Assembly: GCA_013368315.1 (NCBI GenBank)
Contig: JAACJM010000343.1
Coordinates: 1-64,000 of the forward strand
Reading direction: 5' to 3'
Origin: Tetrapyrgos nigripes
Lineage: Eukaryota > Basidiomycota > Agaricomycetes > Agaricales > Campanellaceae
DNA: 64,000 bases
Shown: positions 57,364 through 64,000 of the stretch, piece after piece
Layout: each line of letters starts with the position of its first letter
Numbering within the stretch: position 1 is the stretch's first letter
Made by a program: the position numbers and the translations under genes
The notes under the pieces: model-generated
Seen by the model: the letters and a program-made list of their open reading frames with translations, nothing else
Database searches by the model: none
What the model was told of the DNA's origin: nothing

Positions 57364-57674
57364 TTTAAATGTGATCTGGGGATGTAATCAAACTGTCAGC
57401 ATAACATCCTATATGCAAGATAAGCGGCGGCATTAAGGATGCACCATGAAAAATTAAAAGCTGTGGCTAGTGCGCTTATGACAGTGATTATCCCTGGTGT
57501 GCATTATACCAGCTTGCAGCCTTATAGGCGCTACTGGGCACATACAGCAGCCATGAAGGCGCATGTAAAGAACTTCTGTCATGGAGGGCGATGTTCAAGC
57601 AGCTGCAGGGGCGCTACCAGGTATTACACAGTCTAGGACTTGCTGCCAGTAATGGTGCGATGTCCTGGGCTTGC

Positions 57675-57687
57675 GGGGCCCATAACC
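57675..57687 (-). promoter_or_regulatory. Copia primer-binding site, copy B
   Basis: Identical 13 bases to copy A, complementary to the anticodon region of initiator tRNA-Met. Confidence 0.75.
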
Positions 57688-57959
57688 TGTTGAGCAGGCT
57701 ATGTTCTATATACGTAGCGGCAACTGCATACTTACCTGGGGATGTAGAAGTGCTTGTTAGAGTGGTTTGCTAGAGGTTAAGAGCGATGAGTGTTAAGGGA
57801 AATCCTTATTATTGTAGGGCAATCTACGAGCCCTTATATACTGTTCTAGATAGTACATGTGACTACTTATCTAAGAACTACTGATGTATAGTAAGCGTAA
57901 TTAACTAGATTACTATCTAATCTATATCTAATCTAATGTTGATGGCTGCTTACTAATTC
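57688..57959 (-). repeat. Copia LTR (5' LTR), copy B
   Basis: It lacks the same last 12 bases as the 5' LTR of copy A, so the truncation is older than the duplication. Confidence 0.85.
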
Positions 57960-58498
57960 GCTCCTGGAGGAGAAAAGGCTGCAATTCCATCTGGGTCCTA
58001 CTGAATCTGCCATCTTCTATGATGCCAGCACTGGCAAGTGACTTTTACCACTCTTATTTGGGCATTTTTTGCTCAGCACGCTCACCAGGTGGACTGATTG
58101 GATTTGTGTTTCGTAACTGGTCAGGGGATGAAGAATTAGTTAGCTATGTGAATGGAGTTGTCGTTGAGGCTGTTAAAGCTGCAACTAGTGTCCGCACAAG
58201 TTTCATTATTCACTGCCATTTTCAGGGGATAATTCATGACATTTCTTATAGAAAGAGGACACTGGCAGCATTGTTATTGCTGGATGGAGTGCAGGATCCT
58301 GCAGTGCTTCCGTCTTTGACTGGGCCAATAATCTCTGCAAGAAGAGCATTTCTGACTCTGAACTTTTCAACATTCGCTACTGCCAATCTTCCATATTTGC
58401 AGCTTTCTGGAACCTCTGCCTTAGTGGCCTCCCTCAAGAGGTCCTCAATGACTTTGAAAGCTGGTGCAGGGAGACCCTTATTTACCCGATGGATCCAC
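57960..58498 (+). pseudogene. Plus-strand block gene, 3' exons (copy B, truncated)
   Basis: Matches 19132-19650. It contains about 22 bp (GGGAGACCCTTATTTACCCG and neighbours, 58469-58490) that copy A lacks, then stops matching at 58498. The C-terminal exons found in copy A at 19650-20182 are absent. Confidence 0.55.
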
Positions 58499-58509
58499 AC
58501 TGCAGGCAA

Positions 58510-58700
58510 AGGTAGCTCTCTTCAATGAGAAGAGCCTGAGAAGATTCTGAGAAGATTTCAAATCCGCTCAATAAAAGATCACTGAGAAGAGTTTGAGAAG
58601 AATTGAAATCATCTCAAAATCATCTCTACCCTGTACTCAACGAGAAGAGTCATGCTTTTCTCATTGAGAAGAGTCTGAGATTATACTGAGAAGAGTGAGG
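58510..58700. repeat. TGAGAAGAG repeat segment
   Basis: About eight copies of (T)GAGAAGA(G/T) lie in 190 bp, with two small palindromes (CTCTTCAATGAGAAGAG, TTCTCATTGAGAA). No coding capacity. It begins a few bases past the end of duplicated block B and may be a remnant of the element or event that produced the breakpoint. Confidence 0.5.
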
Positions 58701-58998
58701 GTAATCCTAAGGAATCCTGGCAATCCCGCCTGCCATGTGCCATCCATGCGCTGGCTTAATAATTCAATTGATTTGATATCGAGATCGTACAGTTCTATTC
58801 CTCGGAGTTGATACTAATTTTCTCCAAGTTACGAGTGTATATTCTCTAGCTGCCATTCCGTCCTCTGTCAAAGTTGCCTGGTTTTCTCAGCTAATACAGA
58901 CATCAGGCACTAATTCATAAATAAGTATCTATCAAAGCAAGTATGTACTCTACTCTAAATGTAAGTAGGCTCAGGACGAAACAAGACGAAAAGCAAAG

Positions 58999-60439
58999 CT
59001 AGAGTAAACGAGAAAGAAAGAGGTGAGGCCAACAAGACAGATTTCGGAGGAAGGTCTCACACCCTGCAAACCATTCAGTGACAATGGCTTTCTCCTGAGG
59101 AAAAGGAAGAGAAAAAAGAGGAATCAGCAATGCATCCAGAGCAAAGGACAAGTTGACACTCACCAAAGTGTCTATGACGACTTTCTCCTCAAATTCGGGA
59201 GGTACTTTGATGCCATGTGTGCTAGCTGCACGAATCTAGACGAGTGATGAGAGGTCAGAACAGCATATGCGGAGAAAGAGAATCAGGCTAGACACACTGT
59301 GTCTAAAATACCTGACGCTCTCGGTTTCCATCGATGCGGATAGGATTTCCTCCAATGTACTTTGACAATTTCTTGTCCAGAGGTTCTAGGGTGTGGTTGT
59401 ATGTGGAGGCTGCAGGTGAACAAAGGAAACGAAATTAGAGCAGGAAGACCTGTTATTCAGACCAACACACACCCTGAGCAAATCCTATGAGCAAAATCTC
59501 CAAATGCTTGCACGAGGTGTTTCCGGATAGATTTTTGTCTTTCGTGTTTCTGAGGTATTGTTGAATCAGAGACTGAGCACAAAGTAACAGCAACAACATA
59601 CCTGATGAAAAGTGGAGGTACAGCTTCGGTATGACATTTCGACGTGGGATAGAGACCGTGGATTATTTGCTGCAGCGATTCGGTCGTTCTTGGAATATTT
59701 GTTGTCCTGTGTACAGGTCAGAATGACATTACTTGGATCAGGTACAAACAGAGTGCACCGGAAATACACCTCATCCGACTTTTGTAGGTAATCTGGCAAG
59801 AATTCAAGTCTATACCACTGTATGAGCCAATGAGACGAGGAGCACGAAAGGGCATGGTATTTACTTGTCCACATAAAGTTCACGAAGCGATCGTCCATAG
59901 TTGTATGTTGACTGCAGAAGGATATCAGTGAATGGTCTCGTACTAATATGATGAAGACGTACTGTTCTACCCATGTCAGTCAGCTCTCCCAATAAACTGG
60001 CTCATCAGATGGTATACATCATCAGCGAGGAAAGGAGAGGGTGGACAAGGAGAAGATACTATCATGAAGCGTACTAGGGACCATGGATATAGAACGGAAA
60101 CCACATACCAGTCATCCTCAACACTATGTCCATCCTCTCTCTCAACGACTTTTCGGGCATGCATGAAATCATCTCCGTCTTCATCTCCAGTGACCAAGGC
60201 TTGTAATCTTTGTGCAGTCTTGCAGAATGACCAGTATTGAGGAAGATTTGCAGGTTGTCCCATTAGTCTAATGCCAACAGGAGTTTTTTCGCCTAGAAAA
60301 CCATCGCAAAATGAATGATGAGTTTAGAAACTTCATGGCAATCCCTACCGTGTCTGACGTATATGTGCACTTGTTGTAGCTGAAGATTATCTGGTGCAAG
60401 CAGATAATAGCTCTCGACTTCAAGTGGTAGCTGGGCCAT
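58999..60439 (-). pseudogene. Histidine acid phosphatase-like gene, C-terminally truncated
   Basis: Exons from 60439 read LAPDNLQLQQVHIYVRH, then GEKTPVGIRLMGQPANLPQY. The joined motif RHGEKTP is the histidine-phosphatase active site, with Lys where Arg is usual. Later exons give GELTDMGRT, STYNYGRSLRELYVD, LEFLPDYLQKSDEVYFR, NIPRTTESLQQIIHGLYP, TLEPLDKKLSKYIGGNPIRI, HGIKVPPEFEEKVVIDTL and EKAIVTEWFAG. All fit the histidine acid phosphatase superfamily in order. After EWFAG the similarity stops and TAG follows at 58999-59001. The C-terminal part with the second catalytic His-Asp motif is missing. The break lies about 500 bp from the end of duplicated block B. Confidence 0.75.
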
Positions 60440-60602
60440 GGTTTTCTCATGAGGTGAGGCCTATTTGTACAGTCAACTATCCCATGCCAAGATACAGTTG
60501 AGTAGCTCGGTTTGAGCTCGATGAGACTGACAGTGGAGGACAGGGCAACTCACATATAGAGAAATAGCATTCTGGGCAGGTAGAGCACTCAGAGTAAATG
60601 GT

Positions 60603-61454
60603 TCAGTCACTATCCTCGTCCAAATCTATTTTGCAGCTCCACTCCAACAATTTGAAAATAACGGCCGCCTCGTGTCCTGACCCACCATGACCAGGGGGTG
60701 TTAGGTTGTGCTTCTTCACAATTTCGTCTTCAATCATGCTCTAGGGATAAATCATTCAGTGGCTCATATGACAGTTGAGAGTAGAGATTAGTCTTACTGG
60801 TCATTTCGGAATACATTTGATCACGAGTATATAAGTAAATATGCGAGGAACAACATTGGCGACTAAGATAGCAAGAAATCGTACAGAACTAAGATAGCAA
60901 GAGAACAAAGGGGTGGCGTCAGAGAGCGAGGTACCAAGGCGAGCTGAAGAACGGCATCATTGCTTGCACCTGGGCATGGTGGCTTGAAAGCAGTCAGCAT
61001 CAGCAAAAAAAGAGGCAGAGATGGGACGTACCATGGGACAAACTTGTTGACGTTGAAGGGGTAAGAGAAGGTAGTAGCCCAAAATCGGCGATGAGGGTGG
61101 AGGAGAGACCAGTGGATGGTCATGACGAGTTGGCCCTGTGGTGTGAAGCAACGAACGGTCCAATGATTATCATTTCCGTGGGGCTCCTTACTGCATCAAT
61201 GAGGTCAAGTTAGAGGAAAATAGAGGAAAGGGACTTACACTAAGCAGATCATCGAGATGTTGAATATGGTCAGGCTGGTGAAGTACCTATCGACGATATG
61301 AGCAAAAACCAAGGGAACAAATGGCAGGTCGTCATCCGGTATGGAGTTTCGGACGAGATAGTGAAAGGCGCTGACGTTTGCTAAGAAGACTAGTAGTTAG
61401 AGGTAAAATGGTAAAATGGGAAAGAAGCGAGGACTTATGGGTTATTGCAGCCAT
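60603..61454 (-). CDS. Conserved protein of unknown function
   Basis: At least five exons: MAAITH (61454), ANVSAFHYLVRNSIPDDDLP and HIVDRYFTSLTIFNISMICL (61383-61239), VKEPHGNDNHWTVRCF and WSLLHPHRRFWATTFSYPF (61192-61033), a short exon near 60950, and a last exon beginning SMIEDEIVKKHNLTPPGHGG and ending DLDEDSD with TGA at 60603-60605. Introns are short with GT...AG ends, and no stop was seen in the exons I followed. The well-kept splice sites and non-repetitive sequence suggest a real host gene. I do not recognise its family. It lies upstream of, and in the same direction as, the truncated phosphatase. Confidence 0.6.
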
Positions 61455-62022
61455 CGAGTTGTTGACGGTTAGACGAATGGATAAGCTTTGAAGAACAAAA
61501 GAAAGATTTCGATTATGTAGTACTAAACCGGGTTTCCGTGTATGTAGTATTCACCTTTTGGTATGTGTCACTGCTTCAAAAGTAAGGAGAGGCCAAAGAC
61601 AGAAGGAGATGAACAGTTGAGAAGAAGAGGGAGTGCTGACCTAGTTGCAATATCAAATGGCAGAGAGAACAGATTTTGATTAGGTAGTACTAAACCGGCT
61701 GGGTTACATACGTAGTTTTTTTTTTCTTTCTCTTTTCTCTTTTCTTTTCCTTTGACGCGGTAGTGTATGGTAGCAAATACAACCTACATTAACCTACATA
61801 GGAAAGATAAGATGCATCGAGAAGGATATTCACTGTCAACAACGTCTGGTCCCCATATCCCCAACGGAAACCTTCAAGCCTTGGAGGCTGTATTAAAACA
61901 CTGTTCTGTTAGAGTTATCATGTCCGTGCTTTGAGTATACATGTGTAGAATATAAGAGAGCAAGAAGGAAGAAAGAAATAATAGAGAAAAAGTGCAACAA
62001 CATAGGCGCCGGTGAGAATGGT
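61455..62022. other. Intergenic, minor repeat
   Basis: No gene was seen. The phrase GTAGTACTAAACCGG occurs at about 61518 and 61684 within a loose direct repeat. A pyrimidine run (about 61716-61745) follows. Confidence 0.6.
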
Positions 62023-64000
62023 CTAGTAGAACATGTCCCAATATTGACCCGAAAAATACGGCATTGCACTTACAGCGTCTGAGGTGTTCCCACTACCACT
62101 TTGAAGGTCCCGAGGGGCTGTGGTTTCAGCAGGCAGTTTCTCTTTCTCCTTCTCCTTCTTTTCTCCGTCTTGCAACCTGACGTTCCTCTCCTCCATTTCT
62201 GCTCTGTTCCTTTCCTCAGCTTCTCTCTCTTTCGCCTCCATCTTCTCCTGAATGCTGACCTTGGCAGCCTGTTGTCGCTTGTAGCGCAACATGATTTCTT
62301 TTGCCGGGGTCACCACGTCGCCACTTGTACTATCAGCTACTGCAGAAGGACTCAGCACACACTCTCTAGAACGATCTTTCGACCTCAGCTTCGATCCAGA
62401 CGACGATGAGAGGTCTCTAGAACTTGACACACCGAGTGAAGGCTTTAACGTCGAGCCAGAAGTGCTGGCTAACAGTGGTGGAGCATGAGGACTCTTCAGA
62501 GGCGTTGGAGACAATGGTAATATCGGTGGAGCATATGAAGCATATGTTATATTCTGTCGAGGTGATGGAATGGTCTGGTCATCTAAAACAGGCAGCAGCG
62601 AAGTCTTTCCCAAATTCAGGCCACATGACTGACCTTGATTTCTTAACGGTTTTCGGTGAAGAATGTTTCGTTGCCGTTTGTCCTTGTCCTTCCCTTTATC
62701 GTCTTTGCCTTCTGCTCTGTCCCAAAGTCTTGTTAGTGAAGCACTTTTCACCTAGCCGAAACCACGCTCTCTAGAACCTTCATCGTCAGACGTTGCTGCT
62801 CCTCTCAAATCTCTCACACTTCCAGCCACCTTGACCCGCTCCATACTCTTCTCCTTCAGCATCAATCTTTCAGCCTCCCATTCTCTCCAACGTTCCTGGC
62901 CTTTCTGGATGCCCAAGAGAGCCACATCGTCCTTTTCCTTGCGTTGTATGGCGTATCACCCTATCGTCCCTCGTGTGCATTAACCTCTTCTCTCTATCAT
63001 AGAAAGGACGAGCTGCATGACCCTCACTTTCACTTGCGCTGCCTGCACTCATTACCCAGGAGGAGCAGGTTTAGAGAGTAGTTGTTTGAGTGAGACTCCC
63101 ATCCCTGGTGACAGTGGACCGTTGATATGCGCATGCAGACGCGGCTGAGAACGAGGTGAACTCGTATGAGAACCAGTGTAGTGTGCCTGAGGGGGAGTTG
63201 TTGTGAGAGAAGGTGCTTGCGAAGAGGAGAGTGTGCGACTACTGGTTGCCTGCACAGGTGGATTTACGCTCGGTGATGTTGATGATCAATTAGGAAGAAC
63301 TCGTGATGAAGAAGATTGTTGGGTCTGTGCTGAGGTTGATTGATTGTTCAAGATCGGGATGAGATAAAAGAGAGGTAAGACTTACCGCTTTTGGTCGAAG
63401 CAGATGACCCCGTAGTGACAGACAGCTTCGAACTGGAAGCCTTGACTGTCGCACTCGATCCAGCTCTATCCCTCGCTCTCGACCCATTACGACTATCTAG
63501 GCTTTCCTTTCCTAATTCATCCTTCTTCCCATCTTCGCTTTGCATTAATTCATCCTTCTTCCTATCTTCGCTTTGCATTCCCACCTTCAGTAAGTTTCTT
63601 CTAGGTGATATCATCTGACTGTTGTTGGGACTACCAAATGGACTTGATTTGGCTGTCATGGAATTTCCAGCGCCAATGTTGGTGTTGGTTTTACTTGAAA
63701 TTCCGTCGCGAGTGGCAGAAGATGAAGAAAGTGAGAGATTAGAAGTAGCCTTCTTAATATCCCTGCTGTCCGGAGAAGCCAGAGGAATAGGGACAGGCAA
63801 AGGAGAGTCCTTCCGACGGCGTGGAGAACTGGAAGGAGAAGTGCGTGATGATCTTGAATGAGAACGTGAATTAGAACTAGAGGCCGATACAGGTGAGCTA
63901 GAACGGGCTGGAGAAGTTGGATTAGCAGATAAACGATCTGGACTTGATATCGATGGATTAGGTGGAGAAGATAGTGATTTAGACGGAGGAGGTCATGCAA
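62023..64000 (-). CDS. Ser/Lys/Glu-rich protein, 5' end outside window
   Basis: The coding strand enters from beyond 64000 with a Ser/Arg-rich frame (SSPDRLSANPTSPARSSSPV). It continues through 63800-63390 (LPVPIPLASPDSRDIKKATS), crosses introns near 63385 and 63050, and ends at 62023 (SAMPYFSGQYWDMFY). An 11-residue unit is repeated in tandem (MQSEDRKKDEL, MQSEDGKKDEL, 63510-63580). A charged coiled-coil-like segment is near the end (EKMEAKEREAEERNRAEMEE). Between REKRLMHTRDDR and IQRKEKDDVALLG (about 62950) the frame changes, and a TAG lies in frame near 62754. There is either an unseen intron or damage. No domain was recognised. Confidence 0.5.

Larger units (their letters stand above)
51166..57959 (-). 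mobile_element. Ty1/copia LTR retrotransposon, copy B
   Basis: Same element and same insertion point as copy A, without the nested PIF/Harbinger. LTRs are at 51166-51449 and 57688-57959. Protease through integrase is one uninterrupted frame here, but gag contains two TGA codons and the RT carries a short deletion. It arose by duplication of the block and not by retrotransposition, because both flanks are shared with copy A. Confidence 0.95.
47352..58498. repeat. Duplicated block, copy B
   Basis: Direct repeat of 5635-19650 without the PIF/Harbinger insertion. It begins at GAGTTGCTTCAGAAGG and ends at GATGGATCCA, after which the sequence differs from copy A. The 3' exons of the plus-strand gene are therefore cut short here. 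Over the first 390 bp I count 16 substitutions against copy A, 13 of them at CpG or TG/CA pairs. Confidence 0.95.

Noticed and set aside
51166..57959. Copia copy B as an independent insertion
   Set aside because: Insertion point, truncated 5' LTR and both flanks are the same as in copy A, so it came with the block duplication.
5635..58498. Blocks A and B as two copies of one Helitron
   Set aside because: No helicase/Rep protein, no CTRR end with hairpin could be fixed, and the right edges differ; a segmental duplication explains the data equally well.

Overview
The window looks like a transposon-dense stretch of a filamentous basidiomycete genome, most likely a mushroom-forming Agaricomycete. 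The evidence is the short introns (about 45-70 nt, GTRNGT...YAG), a Plavaka-type transposase, fungal-type Ty3/gypsy and Ty1/copia polyproteins, a PIF/Harbinger element, and a few host genes of fungal type. No tRNA, rRNA, CRISPR or prokaryotic feature was seen. Exon limits below were read by eye from splice consensus and frame.

Layout. 0.2-1.9 kb: decayed F-box/LRR-like fragments. 3.0-4.4 kb: a probable non-autonomous DNA element with terminal inverted repeats and opposed CAGGT/ACCTG clusters. 5.6-19.7 kb (copy A) and 47.4-58.5 kb (copy B): the same block in direct orientation. It carries two divergent, unrecognised genes, a 338-bp foldback element, and a Ty1/copia element (minus strand) that splits the plus-strand gene. 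Copy A alone has a PIF/Harbinger element inserted in the copia pol region, with a TAA target duplication; copy B keeps the empty site. 20.2-22.8 kb: the tail of the split gene, then an array of eight short palindromes. 23.0-32.9 kb: a Ty3/gypsy element with 5-bp target duplications and seven in-frame TGA codons. 33.0-35.1 kb: degenerate tandem repeats of about 300-350 bp. 35.9-38.0 kb: an intact four-exon gene for a nuclease-like plus kinase-like protein. 38.2-40.0 kb: an RWD/DUF1115 pseudogene split by a solo LTR. 40.2-46.9 kb: a Plavaka element with imperfect terminal inverted repeats, a damaged transposase and a divergent intact 601-aa companion gene. 59.0-64.0 kb: host genes on the minus strand (a truncated histidine acid phosphatase, a conserved gene of unknown function, a Ser-rich protein running off the window).

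History. Copia entered the plus-strand gene, the block was then duplicated, and PIF/Harbinger later entered copy A. Differences between copies A and B, and the stop codons in gypsy and copia, are mostly CpG to TpG/CpA changes. This is the pattern expected from cytosine-methylation decay or a RIP-like process acting on repeats. The most interesting unexplained items are the palindrome array at 20.8-21.5 kb, the companion gene of the Plavaka element, the divergent gene pair in the duplicated block, and the subterminal-repeat element at 3.0-4.4 kb.
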